64,000 nt of DNA from Mesoplasma lactucae ATCC 49193. GTDB taxonomy: Bacteria > Bacillota_I > Bacilli_A > Mycoplasmatales > Mycoplasmataceae. The position numbers were made by a program, and so were the translations under genes. The first letter of the stretch is position 1, and each line of letters starts with the position of its first letter. Location: assembly GCF_002441935.1 (NCBI RefSeq), contig NZ_CP023668.1:248001-312000 (forward strand), in the 5' to 3' direction. The notes under the pieces are model-generated. The model searched no databases. It had not been told where the DNA came from and saw only the letters and a program-made list of their open reading frames with translations. Of the stretch, positions 34,285 through 45,042 are shown in pieces.

Positions 34285-34299
34285 TTCAAAAATAGTTCA

Positions 34300-34338
34300 A
34301 AAGAAACCATCTCTTGCTTACGAGAGGGTTTCTTTTTT
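34300..34338 (+). terminator. Terminator after the P-type ATPase
   Basis: Stem AAGAAACC-CTCT / AGAG-GGTTTCTT followed by TTTT. Confidence 0.85.
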
Positions 34339-34340
34339 AG

Positions 34341-34346
34341 TATAAT
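34341..34346 (+). promoter_or_regulatory. -10 box of the MATE gene
   Basis: TATAAT directly after the terminator T run, 72 bases before the ATG at 34418. Confidence 0.45.
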
Positions 34347-34417
34347 TATTTAATACGTAAAAAGACTTTTCATAGTCCGAAAAATCAACAAAATTTATTA
34401 ACAGAAAGGGGATATAA

Positions 34418-36883
34418 ATGGATAATAACGGACAAACAACCACTCTAGATGAATTAGAAGGCCTTTCAAATGATGCTTCTAATAATAAAGATGATAAAAG
34501 CACTGATAACTTTGACAAACAATCTTCTTTATTTACTAAACGTGAGTGAATTATGCGTTATGCAACACCTTTTAAGGCTTTAATGTTTATGGCTGGGCCA
34601 ATGGTTATCATTCAATTGGTTAACTCATTATACGGAATCGTTGATAAACAATTAGCTTTAAATTTCGCTGTTGATAATGTTTTATCAATGGTTATAGATG
34701 GCAAAATTACTGGTTATCTACATAATAATTTATCTGGTACAACACCAATATCGATTGATCATACTTCCATTGGAAGTATTGGAAATTGAAATGATAATGG
34801 ATTATTATTTGCGAAGCAGCTAATTAATGTTTCAACTCAATATTCAAATACGATTATTACTTTATTATCTGCTTTATCATTATTAACAGCTGTTGGAACC
34901 TCAATTCAATGAGGTCAAGCAATGGGTGCTCGTGATAAACAAAGAATGGATAGTGTTTTAGTAAACGGATTAATCCAAACTTTAATTATTAGTGCGGCTG
35001 GTATTCTAGTTCTACACTTTGTAGCGCCATACATTATTACAGCTCAAGCTAATATTTCTTATAGTATGCATGATACTTCATTAATCTTCATGCTATCAAA
35101 CAGTTATACTCAAATGTTTATTTGAGGATTTCCATTATTAGCTTTATCTGCATTCCTATCAACATTATTAAGAACTGAAGGAAAAGTGTGATGAGTAATC
35201 GGAATTAACTTAGCTTCAGTTATCTTAAACGTTGTTTTTGGAGAAATTTTCATGAACGCAGCTGCACCTGATAAGAAAATGCAAGCAGCCGTTTATGGAT
35301 CATTCTTAGCATGATCATTTGCTATTATTGCCATTTTAATGGTTATTTGTTTTTCTAAAAACACCTTATTAAGACCAAACTTTAAACACGTTCAATTGAA
35401 ATTAAAAACTGCAGGACAAATTTGATTAAATGGTTTATCACCATTCTTAGCAAACTTTATCTTCGCTGTTTCTAACTTTGTAACTACATTACTAATTACA
35501 ACAGCACATAATGGACCAGAAATTCGTGATGCAATTGTTGTTACTTATGAAGGTGGGGTTACTGATACAACTTATATTTCACCAACATTAAGAGTTATGT
35601 CATCTGCGTTCCCATGAATGAACATCTTATACGCACCAATTATCGGAATGATGGAAGGGGCTAATGCCAACTATTCATACTGTAAAGGTGCTCAAAAACG
35701 ATACAGATTAGTTCAAATTTGAAGAATCCACGTTTTAATGAGTATTGTTTGAGGAGTCTTCTGCTTAATCTTAATTGCTGTCGCAGGAGGCCCTATGATG
35801 AGAGCCTTTGATGGGCCAGCAGAATTAAAATGATGGTTTATGGCATATGTTTGTGGAATTGTCTTTGCGGCAATTTCTTATAGTGCTTTATCCTTATTCC
35901 AAGGAACAGGTCATCCAATTGATGCAACAATTACAGCGGTATTCCGTTCATTAATTTTTGGTGTTGGATTTATTGTAATTGGTTGAGCTATCGCTAGAAA
36001 AACACCTGATGGAACTGGCGATTGAGCAATCTTCTTATTAAACGGATTAAGTGAAATTCCAGCTACAATGGTTGCTTTCTTCTTCCTATACAGATTAGCT
36101 AAAAAAGAAATCGCAAGATATGCAATTAACGATTTACCTGATGATTTCAAATCACCAACTCTTCAAGATGCAGCTCAAAACGAAGTTACAATGTCTACTC
36201 AAGCTTCTATTAAAAACCTAAATCGTTGATTAAAAGGTAAAAACGACAAGTTAGACAAAGAAACTAAAGAAATTGAAGAACAAAAATCTGAATTGATTGC
36301 TTGAAAAAATAAAGAATTACAAACTGCAAGTCAACAAACTAATCCAAAAGAAGCTGAAAAAGCTGTATTAGATAGTTATGAAATCAAACTTGATGATATT
36401 AAAGCGAAAACTGAAAAAGTTAATGAAAAACATAAAGTTCTTCTTGCAAAATATGATTTAAATAAAGAACAAATCTATTACAAAGAAAAAATTAAACGTA
36501 TTAAAGTTGCTGAAAAATACAAATTTGATGTGTTTACTTTTGGAATCTCCCCAAGAGATACAGCAATTAAATTACTAGATCAAAAAGAAATGAAAGAAAT
36601 TTATAAGATTACAGTAAGTATTAATATTGCTACAAAAGAAGATGATATTAAAGAAACTGTTAAAGCTTACAATATTCGTCGTCAAAACCTTCAAGAAAAA
36701 ATGGACAAACATGATGCTAAATACGAAAAAATCGTTAGTGGAGAAAAGAAATTAACTCCATGAGAAGTATTATTTTCTCCAATTGAACCTCAACCTTTAT
36801 GAGCACTTCCAGCTAACAAAGAAGCGGAAGTTAAAAAGAAACGTTGAAAACAAATTAAAAGAACTGATAAAAAAGTCGATTAA
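34418..36883 (+). CDS. MATE-family efflux protein with long cytoplasmic tail
   Basis: The product has 821 residues against ~450 for most MATE transporters. Residues ~1-45 are a polar N-terminus. The membrane domain of about 12 helices follows, with MFMAGPMVIIQLVNSLYGIVD at helix 1 and the family-like AVGTSIQWGQAMGARDKQRMD and TLLRTEGKVWWV segments, including a polar loop after helix 1. From ~575 on, a tail of ~245 residues is hydrophilic, with a coiled coil around 600-690 and a Lys-rich end. MATE proteins export drugs or lipids using H+ or Na+. AAAGGGG precedes the ATG. It is a single-gene unit between two terminators. Confidence 0.82.
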
Positions 36884-36918
36884 AAAAGATTCAAGAATTA
36901 CTCTTGAATCTTTTTTTG
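36883..36918. terminator. Bidirectional terminator between MATE and the 329-residue gene
   Basis: Stem AAAGATTCAAG / CTTGAATCTTT with A and T runs on both sides, between convergent genes. Confidence 0.85.
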
Positions 36919-37908
36919 TTAAGCTTCGAAGTAGGGTGTTGCTAATAGAGAAAGAACTTGGTTCTTTTGATCTATTTTTTTAATTCTACTTACGTTGTTT
37001 GAGTTACGGATTGTTTTTTTAATATACAATCTGTTTTGTTTATTACGTTTTGTTGTAATTTGTTTTAAATATTGGAAGCGTTTTGTATTATTTGAATTAA
37101 ATACTACCAATAGTTCTTTAACAATTTTAATTTGGATTTTGTTATATAAATCAATTTGTTCTTTTGATTTATTTTCTGATGAGTTGTCGAAAATAAGTAC
37201 ATCAGGATTTAATTCTAAATCTGATGAAACTTGTTTTCATGAAAAGTCTTCAGCATTGTAATCAATTTTATCAATATAGTTAACTTTAGAAATTCCGTTC
37301 ATTTTAACTCATTCATCAAAGTGACGGAAGTCTTTTCCGTTTTTTAAAGAACGGTTGATGAATTGCATTAAGATAGGAACAATTAAAGCTGGAACTAAAA
37401 TTGAAATTGCTAATAAGATAGGCATTGCATCTTTATAATAAGTTAAGTTATCAGATCCAGTTAGCATAGTCATATCAGCTCCATAGAATAAGAAGAAATC
37501 GATGGTACAAATAATTAAGGCAAAAACTAACATTGCGTCATTTACATAAGTTACTTCATGTAAGCGACGGATAGTTTTTCCAGAATAATAATATGCATCA
37601 TCATATTCATAACTTGTAACTCCTCTATGGAAAAGGATGAAGTAAATTCCAAAAGATCAACACATAACTATGATGGTAACAACTAAGTTAATTCATAGTT
37701 TTTCTGGTTTTCTATTTAAAATTAGTAACGGAATTTCTCCAATAGTTACAAGTGTAATTACAATTAAAGACGTAACTGCAAATCAGTAAAGTCAACTATG
37801 AACAACTTTTAATTTTGAAAAGTCATTTGATATATCATCTGGTGATTTTATTTGATCTTTACTATCAGAATCTATCTTATCCAACTCTTCGAGGATTTCA
37901 CGATTCAT
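36919..37908 (-). CDS. Unknown four-helix membrane protein
   Basis: The product has 329 residues. After ~34 polar residues come four hydrophobic segments (about 35-64, 71-93, 123-145 and 158-185), then a soluble C-terminal part of ~140 residues with a basic end. A segment DLELNPDVLIFDNSSENKS could be a small alpha/beta unit, but no family is recognised. AAAGGAG stands before the ATG on the minus strand. The gene has its own promoter region (37909-38000) after the terminator of the small membrane protein cluster. Confidence 0.68.
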
Positions 37909-38000
37909 TTTTGGTTTGTCTCCTTTTTTCAGTACCTTCTAATTTTACTAAAAATAAGAAGTAATGTTAGGGTTATAAACAAATTGGTTTATGAAGAATA

Positions 38001-38030
38001 AAAAAAAGAACCTGATACTTATCAGGTTCA
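38001..38030 (-). terminator. Terminator of small membrane protein gene 1
   Basis: Stem GAACCTGAT / ATCAGGTTC; on the minus strand followed by a run of T. It ends the last gene of the three-gene family. Confidence 0.83.
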
Positions 38031-38038
38031 GACACTTA

Positions 38039-38326
38039 TTATAATACAGTTGATGTATTTTCTCATTTGCTATAGAAAGTGTATGCAATGATAACAAAGA
38101 TTCCTGGAATCAATGCTAAAAAGATTAAAGAACAAATTCCTAATCCTAAACATTTTTGAGGCATTGCAGCTTTTCTTTTATTGTTAATAGCAATTGTCAT
38201 TGGAATCATTCAGCACATTGGAATAATTGCAAATGCTCCAATTACTGTAGCAACTACTGCAAAAGCATAGGCAATTGTCATCATTGTTCTATAATTGTTT
38301 GCAGCATTTTGTTTAGCGTTATACAT
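38039..38326 (-). CDS. Small membrane protein, family member 1
   Basis: The product has 95 residues and two membrane regions (~17-52 and ~63-84). The shared family pattern is visible: a Tyr-Arg/Lys-Thr-Met start, YAFA, IIPMCWMIPMTI, a short basic loop NNKRKA, then CLGLGICSLIFL and PGIFVIIAYTFYSKW. Paralogues at 38420-38821 and 38916-39209 share this plan, so the three arose by duplication. A standard-code search misses it because Trp is TGA. I do not know a function; the shape suits a small integral membrane protein that acts in oligomers. AAGGAGAAAT precedes the ATG. Confidence 0.75.
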
Positions 38327-38370
38327 TTATATTTCTCCTTATTTATAAACAATATTTTTATTTTAAATGA

Positions 38371-38413
38371 AAAACCCATCTACAAGTTAAAAAACTTATA
38401 GAGGGTTAAAAAA
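38371..38413 (-). terminator. Terminator of small membrane protein gene 2
   Basis: Stem AACCC-CTACAAGTT / AACTTATAG-GGGTT, one mismatch, with T run on the minus strand. Confidence 0.72.
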
Positions 38414-38419
38414 ACTTTA

Positions 38420-38821
38420 TTAATCTTTTGATTCTATATCAACATTCACTTGACTAAAATTTCCAAAGTCAGGTGGAGCTGTTTGTCATTTATTGTAGTA
38501 AGTGTGAGCAATAGTTACAAAAATACCTGAAACTAATCCTAAGAAAATAATAGAACAAATTCCTAAAGCAAGACACTTGCTAGGTTCACTAGCTCTTCTT
38601 TTATTATTCATTCTTAATGTCATTGGGATCGCTCAAGCGAACGGAATAATGGCACAAACCATTAAAATAATTCCATCCTCAGTGTAGTAATATCCTCCTA
38701 AAGTTTGAAATAAGAAACTTAAGAATAATAATCCACAACCAACACAAGCTACAATTGCAAAAGCATAACCAATTGTCATCATAGTTTTATAACTGTTTGC
38801 ATAATCTCTTTTTGTTTGCAT
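38420..38821 (-). CDS. Small membrane protein, family member 2
   Basis: The product has 133 residues, the longest of the three paralogues. The start YKTMMTIGYAFAIVACVGCG and the core IIPFAWAIPMTLRMNNKRRA, CLALGICSIIFLGL and SGIFVTIAHTYYNKW match member 1 closely. It differs by an extra ~25 residues in the first loop (FQTLGGYYYTEDG) and an acidic, hydrophilic C-terminus (~110-133). Three hydrophobic stretches are visible. It has its own ribosome site (GGAGGT) and terminator, so expression can be separate from its neighbours. Function unknown. Confidence 0.75.
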
Positions 38822-38864
38822 GTTTTGATACCTCCATGTAAGCAACCATATGATTTTAAAGTAA

Positions 38865-38900
38865 AAAAATAGTAATTTGGGAAAACAAATTACTATTTTT
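38865..38900 (-). terminator. Terminator of small membrane protein gene 3
   Basis: Stem AAAAATAGTAATTT (38865-38878) and AAATTACTATTTTT (38887-38900) with a T run on the minus strand. Confidence 0.82.
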
Positions 38901-38915
38901 AATTTAAGTTTTTTA

Positions 38916-39209
38916 TTAAGCTTGTAAAGCTCTATTGAATCTTCTAAAGTTTGTGTGAGCAACTCAAGCACAAACTGCAGCAGGGAAGCTTAAGAAGAAG
39001 AAAGCACATGTACCTCAACCAGCACAACGAGTGATGTCAGTTGAATAAGTTTTTTTCTTCATTCTAATTGTCATTGGAATCATTCAACACATTGGAATGA
39101 TTAAGATTGAAAATAAAATAGTCCCTAAAATTGCAAAAACATAAGCCATACTAATCATTGTTCTATAATTGTTTAAATAATTTTTAGCAGCAAATTTTTG
39201 GTTATCCAT
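38916..39209 (-). CDS. Small membrane protein, family member 3
   Basis: The product has 97 residues: polar start, NNYRTMISMAYVFAIL, core IIPMCWMIPMTIRMKKKTY, then a second membrane region CAGWGTCAFFFLSFPAAVCAW and a short basic C-terminus. It is the most divergent of the three paralogues, but the IPMCWMIPMTI core and the N-terminal Tyr-Arg-Thr-Met are the same. It is the first gene read in the minus-strand series. AGGGAGTTAAT precedes the ATG. Function unknown. Confidence 0.73.
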
Positions 39210-39524
39210 AATTTATTAACTCCCTTCTATAGAAATAATATGTGGTAGTAGATAAATCTTTAAAAGTAAAAACCACTTATCTATATTTTAACGATAAACA
39301 TTAATTAATTGTTATAAAGGAAGTCATTTCTAATTAAATTACTTAGTTTTTACTTGCTATAGTCATAATTCATTCTTTCTACAGGCTATATAGGAATATG
39401 ACTATAGCAATTATTGATTGATAAACTAATTTTCTTTTCTGAATAGGGAATGATACTTATAAAGTTTTGAAAAATATTGTAAAATCATATCATTGAAAGA
39501 AAACTTAAAGGGAGATAAATTTTA
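39210..39524. other. 315-base gap upstream of valS
   Basis: This gap separates the divergent small membrane protein gene 3 (-) and valS (+). It holds no ORF of note. It contains a perfect 13-bp inverted repeat (39355-39367 and 39397-39409) listed separately. The valS ribosome site AAAGGGAGA is at 39508-39516. No clear promoter pair was found; AT-rich candidates such as GTAAAAT near 39478 are weak. Confidence 0.6.
39355..39409. repeat. 13-bp perfect inverted repeat upstream of valS
   Basis: TGCTATAGTCATA (39355-39367) and TATGACTATAGCA (39397-39409) with a 29-base spacer that holds a further ACAGGCTATATAGG segment. No T run follows on either strand, so it is not a plain terminator. It could be a two-site operator or a leader stem for either divergent gene. 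Confidence 0.6.
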
Positions 39525-42179
39525 ATGGCTAAAACTGATGAATTAAGTAAAAAATACAATCATGATGAAGTTGAAAACGGAAGATATGATTGATGAGTTG
39601 AAAATGGTTATTTTAAAGCTAATCCAAAAAGCAATAAACCTAAATTTTCAATCGTTTTACCACCACCAAATGTAACTGGTAAATTACATTTAGGTCACGC
39701 TTGAGATGGAAGTTTACAAGATGCATTAATTCGTTTTAAAAAGCTAAGTGGATATGAAACTATTTACTTACCTGGAATGGATCATGCAGGAATTTCAATG
39801 CAATCTAAAGTTGAAGAACGTTTGAGAAATAATGGAATTAATCGTTTTGATTTAGGTCGCGAAGGTTTCTTAGAATGAGCTTGAGATTGAAAAAAAGAAT
39901 ATGCTGAAACCATTCGTCAACAATGAAAAACCATCGGTTTATCATTAGACTATAGCCAAGAAAAATTTACTTTAGATGAAGATATTAACCATTTAGTTAA
40001 TTGAGTTTTTGTAAATATGTACAACAAAGGTTTAATTTACAAAGGAAAACAAATTGTAAACTGAGACCCACAACAAAAAACTGCCATTTCTAATGTGGAA
40101 GTTATTTATAAAGACACACCGGGAAAAATGTATTACTTTAAATACAGATTTAAAGATAATAAAGATAAGTATTTAGAAGTTGCTACAACAAGACCAGAAA
40201 CTATGTTTGCTGATCAATGTATCGTAGTTAACCCAAATGATGAACGTTATAACAAATACATTGGTAAAGAAGTTATTAACCCTGTTAATGGAGAAACTTT
40301 ACCAATCATTGGGGATGATTATGTTGAAATAGACTTTGGAACTGGAGTTATGAAAGCAACTCCAGCTCATGATATTAATGACTTTGAAATCGCAAAACGC
40401 CACAACTTAGCAATGCCAATTTGTTTAAACGAAGATGGAACTGTTAATGAAATGGGTGGAAATGAATATGAAGGTCTAGATAGATTTGCTGCTAGAGATA
40501 AGATTGTTGAAAATCTTAAAAAAGCTGATGACTTAATTAAAATTGAAGATATTGACCATCAAGTTGGATATTCTGAAAGATCTGATGCAATTGTTGAACC
40601 TTACTTATCAACTCAATGATTTGTAAAGATGCAACCATTAGCAAAAATGATTTTAGATTTACAAGCTTCTGATGATGCTATTAAATTTTTCCCAGAACGT
40701 TTTAATGAAGTCTTAAAAAAATGAATGGAAAACATTCATGACTGAACTATTTCTCGTCAATTATGATGAGGGCACAGAATTCCTGTTTGATATCATAATG
40801 AAACTGATGAAATGTATGTTGGTGTTAACCCGCCAAAAGATACAGAAAATTGAACTCAAGACCCAGATGTTCTTGATACTTGATTCTCATCAGGATTATG
40901 ACCAATGGCTACATTAGGGTGAAATCCTGATGCTCAAGAACAAAACGAATACTTTCAAGCCTTTTTCCCAACTTCTGTTTTAGTAACTGGATATGACATT
41001 ATTTTCTTCTGAGTTGCTCGTATGATTTTCCAAAGCCTAGAAGCTGTTGATGAAAAACCATTTGACGATGTTTTAATCCATGGTTTAGTTCGTGACTCTG
41101 AAGGTCGTAAAATGTCTAAATCTTTAGGAAATGGAATTGATCCTATGGATGTAATTCATGAATATGGGGCTGATGCTTTAAGATTCTTCTTAACAACTAA
41201 CTCAACTCCAGGACAAGACATTAAATATAGCGAAGAAAAAGTTCGTAATGCTTGAAACTTTATTAATAAACTTTGAAATGCTTCAAGATTCGTTTTAATG
41301 AATCTTGGTGATGATTTCAAACCAATGAACATTGATGAAATTACAAATAATGCTAATTTATCAGATGCAAATAAATGAATTTTAAGTGAATTAACTTCAT
41401 TAAAAGAAGTTATTATTCCAAACATTGAAAAATACGAATTTGGAATTGTTGGAAGAGAACTATATAGCTTTGTTTGAGATAAATATTGTTCATGATTCAT
41501 TGAACTTTCAAAAGTTGAATTAAACAATGGGGATAGTGATACTAAACAAGTTCTATTCTATGTTTTAAAAGAAATCTTAATCTTATTACATCCATTTATT
41601 CCGTTTGTAACAGAAGAAATCTATGGAAAATTAGGATTGAAAAAATCAATTCTTGAAGAAACAATTGATACTACTAAACATGAATTTGAATCAGATTACA
41701 TTAATTATGTAATTGAAATGATTACTGCTTTGCGTGACTTTAGAGCTTCAAATGATATTAAAAAAGATGTTCATTTAGATGCTAAATTATCTAATTTAAC
41801 TTCTGAACAAGAACAATTAATTAATAACCATTTAGCTTTAATAAATGATTATTTAGAAAACTTTGTTAATACTAAAGTTGATAACAACTTAGATTTAACT
41901 AATAAAAAAATCACTTCAATTCCAGTAGATACTTTCTTTATTGAAATTGATAATGCCACATTCTTTGATTTTGAAAAACAATTAGAAGAATTAGAAGCGA
42001 AAAGAGCTGAACTAAAACAAGAACTAGATCGTTCTGAAAAGATGTTAGCGAACGAAAACTTTGTAAAAAGAGCTGCACCTGAAAAAGTTCAACAAGAAAA
42101 AGATAAATATCAAAACTACCAAGAACAATTCAAAAACTTGGAATTAAAAATAAATGAACTAAAAAGCGAAAAAAACTAA
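39525..42179 (+). CDS. valS: Valyl-tRNA synthetase
   Basis: The product has 884 residues, full length. Class I motifs: HLGH at 55-58 ([15 protein letters not shown]) and KMSKS at 529-533. The editing domain is intact ([21 protein letters not shown]), and the C-terminus is the ValRS coiled-coil arm ([20 protein letters not shown]). It charges tRNA-Val. The gene contains a great many TGA Trp codons (for example WWVENG near the start). The following small gene starts 38 bases downstream with its own GAAGGAGAG site. Confidence 0.97.
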
Positions 42180-42217
42180 GACTTTTTTCTTACTCTTATT
42201 GAAGGAGAGTTTAGAAA

Positions 42218-42502
42218 ATGAAAAAACGTCTTAGTTTTTCTTTTGTCTTAATTTTGATAATTAGCTTATGAAGTCTAATTATCTTTTTAAGCATCCCTAA
42301 ATTAGAATATGATTTAAAGTTTAGAAACATCGAATTATATAAAGATAAATATCTTCTTTATCCTAATAAAGTTAACTTTAAACCAAATAAAATTAGTGAT
42401 TTTGAAAAGCATTATCACATTAGTATATATAACTTTTATTATCATTTGGATCAAAGTTATTTTGAAATTGAAGGTCAAACTATATGATTAAGATTAGTTT
42501 AA
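42218..42502 (+). CDS. Small membrane-anchored protein before comEC
   Basis: The product has 94 residues: a basic start, one membrane helix (~6-28) and a polar, aromatic-rich tail. It overlaps the comEC start by 19 bases, so translation is coupled. In Bacillus the place before comEC is held by comEA and comEB. This protein has the membrane-anchor topology of ComEA but no helix-hairpin-helix DNA-binding motif, so homology is unproven. Its size and layout recall the 112-residue gene at 4630-4968. I do not recognise the family. Confidence 0.6.
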
Positions 42503-44535
42503 AACCTTCAACTTATTTTCTGATCTACTTTGCTTTTACAACAATTTGTTGTTTATTATCAACAAACAAATGATATTTCTTATTGGTTGGAATGCTTGTT
42601 TCAATCATTTTCACCGTTTTTAAATGAAAAGAAAGACTATTACCTTTTATCTTCACTCTCTTAATCTTTATAAGTTTTTTAATAGGTTTCTTCTTAACTG
42701 AAAAATTTATGACAAACATTAACTTTCAATCAGAAACTTTTAGGATTCAAGAATTAAAACCAAGTTATTTAATTTTAAGAAAAGGCTTTCATAAATATTA
42801 TTTAAGTCGTTTTGAATTGCCAAATGACAATGTTGTTTTAAATCAGAAGCTAATTATTTCTGGAACTTTTGAAAAACTTAATTTAAAAAGTAATTATTAT
42901 GAATTTGATTTTCAAAAGTTCTTAAATCAAAAACAGGTCTATCAAGAATTAAAACTATCAACTATTTTTTATCAAAATAAAGGTTGGTTATCTCAACTTA
43001 ATTTGTTTTATCAACGTTTCTTAAACAATGATTTAGCTCAAGTGTTTCTTTTAAACAACCGTGATAAAACAATTGAATTAAATGAAAGTATTAATAGTTT
43101 AGGTATTGGTTATTTATTAAACTTTAGTGGAATACCGATCTTTTTATTAAGTTATTTATTTAAAAGATTGATGAAAAGATTTAATGTAAATAAAATCGGA
43201 ATCAATATTTATTGTTTAAGTTTAGATTTATTCTTATTATTCTTTGCTTTCACTTTAAATTTTCCGTTTATTTTAACAAGAGTTGGTTTAACTTTATTAG
43301 TTAAAAATATTCTTAGTTTTTGAAGAACAAAAACAAGTAATCTAGCGATATGAGTAATTGTTTATTCTTGTTTAATTAGTTTAGATAATAGTTTAATTCA
43401 AACTAAAATATTTTTATATTATTTAGCAGCTTTAATCTTTTTAAAATACAATCCGCTTAAAAGCTTTTGAAAACAAATTATCTTTAACTTAATTATTTGT
43501 AATTTAAGTTTTGGAGTTGTAAATATGATTGTCGATTATCGTTTTTATTATTTAAACGAAGTTTTTGATTTGTTATTTGCTCCAATTTTAGGAATCTTAA
43601 ATATCTTTGTTTTACTAAGTTTCTGAATTCCTAAAATTGTTGTTGTTTATAATTTTATTGATCAAATTTTAGTTAATCAGTTTATCTTTTTAAAACCAGT
43701 TAATATTTTTTATGCTTGTGGCTTTATCCCATTATATTGATACTTATTTTATTTTAGTTTATTAAAGGTCTTTTTAATAAACCAACAACATGAAATCTTA
43801 AAATGAAGTATTTTTAGTTTATTAATTATTAGTATTATTTGATTATTCGTTTATAAATTAATTTTCTTTAAAGAGGGAATGGAATTATTAAATGTTGGAA
43901 ATGGACAATCTTTAATTTTTAAACAAAGAAAAAAGATTGTTTTATTTGATGTTGGAGTTGGACCTGGTCAATCAAAAAACATTCTTCCTAGTTATTTAAA
44001 TTATTATGGAATCCAGAAAATTGATTGTATCTTTATTTCCCACTTTCATGATGATCATTACAATCAATTTGATAATTTAATTAAAAACAATATCAAAATT
44101 AAAGAAGTTGTTACTAGAGAAAATGCAAAAGAAGCATATCGTTTTTCAAACGCGATAATTAGTATTTTTAATAGAAACCAGTTAAATAAGAATGAAAATA
44201 ATAATAGTTTAGTTTATTTAGTTAACTTTAATCACAATAATTTCTTAATTATGTCAGATTTAGAACAAGATCAAGAACAAGTTCTTTTAAATGACTCACA
44301 ATTTGTTTTAAGTATTAATGCAAATCCGATTGATTATATGCTGTTAGGACATCATGGAAGTAAAACTAGTAGTTCTTATGAGTTATTATCTTTTATAAAA
44401 CCAAAAATAGTTTTTATATCTGGAGAAAATCGTGGGATGAGAAAATTTCCAAACGAAGAAACAATTAAAACGTTAAATGATTTACATATTCCATATAAAA
44501 TTACTAATAATCAAACAAATTATTTCTTTAAATAA
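42484..44535 (+). CDS. comEC: ComEC/Rec2-family DNA uptake channel protein
   Basis: The product has 683 residues. Start ATG 42484 lies within the end of the preceding gene. The N-terminus has several helices and a polar OB-like segment (~75-180). The competence domain follows with LNNRDKTIELNESINSLGIGYLLNFSGI and more helices. The C-terminal metallo-beta-lactamase domain (~460-683) has ISHFHDDH with His520, His522, Asp524 and His525, and LGHHGSKTS. ComEC forms the inner-membrane channel for single-strand DNA and its MBL domain is thought to cut the second strand. No complete comEA or pilus genes are in the window, so a role in competence or nucleotide scavenging stays open. holA and rpsT nearby match the Bacillus order. 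Confidence 0.88.
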
Positions 44536-44566
44536 AAAAAGTAACTAATTTCTTAGTTACTTTTAC
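44536..44566. terminator. Bidirectional terminator between comEC and rpsT
   Basis: Stem AAAAGTAACTA (44537-44547) / TAGTTACTTTT (44554-44564) with A and T runs, between convergent genes. Confidence 0.85.
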
Positions 44567-44593
44567 AAAATATATATATTTGCAGGATTTGTC

Positions 44594-44839
44594 TTAAGCA
44601 GCCATTAAGCGAGATTTTTCTCTTGCTACTTTATTAGGTTTAAATACACCTTTTGATTGTGATTTATCTAATAAACGTACAGCTTCGTTGATTAATTCAA
44701 CTTTGTTTGCTGCGTCTTCTGCTTTAGCGATTTTAGCTTTTTTAACAGCTTTTCTCACTTCAGATTTTAACGCTTTGTTAGCCATACGAGATTTTTCGTT
44801 AGTTAAAACACGTTTCTTTTGTGATTTGATATTTGCCAT
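44594..44839 (-). CDS. rpsT: 30S ribosomal protein S20
   Basis: The product has 81 residues, rich in Lys and Ala. The start MANIKSQKKRVLTNEKSRMAN and the end GVFKPNKVAREKSRL are those of S20, which binds 16S rRNA in the lower body of the 30S subunit. AAGGAGTTGAATTT precedes the ATG on the minus strand. A TATAAT box lies 44 bases upstream. It is a single-gene unit next to comEC and holA, as in Bacillus. Confidence 0.96.
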   Translation of the reverse strand: MANIKSQKKRVLTNEKSRMANKALKSEVRKAVKKAKIAKAEDAANKVELINEAVRLLDKSQSKGVFKPNKVAREKSRLMAA

Positions 44840-44882
44840 AAATTCAACTCCTTACAAATTGTTTCTTTGCCAATACTTCTAA

Positions 44883-44888
44883 ATTATA
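44883..44888 (-). promoter_or_regulatory. -10 box of rpsT
   Basis: On the minus strand the sequence reads GCTATAATTTAG, a perfect TATAAT 44 bases before the rpsT ATG. It shares a 203-base divergent gap with the holA promoter. Confidence 0.55.
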
Positions 44889-44997
44889 GCAAAAAATACT
44901 TATAAAAGAATTAAGTTAATTATTGTCATAATTTTAATTAAAAAGAAATATCATAAACCAAATTGATAGGTTTAATTTTATGGTGAATGTTATCTAG

Positions 44998-45003
44998 TAT
45001 AAT
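44998..45003 (+). promoter_or_regulatory. -10 box of the holA operon
   Basis: TATAAT 40 bases before the TTG start of holA, with ribosome site AAGGGAG at 45026-45032. Confidence 0.5.
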
Positions 45004-45042
45004 TAAAATTAGAAAAAGGGTTATAAGGGAGTTTGATTAGTT

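Noticed and set aside
39210-39300. GTGGT/ACCAC and TAGATAA/TTATCTA pairs as a hairpin before small membrane protein gene 3.
   Set aside because: The arms are in the wrong order to nest in one stem; only a pseudoknot would use both.
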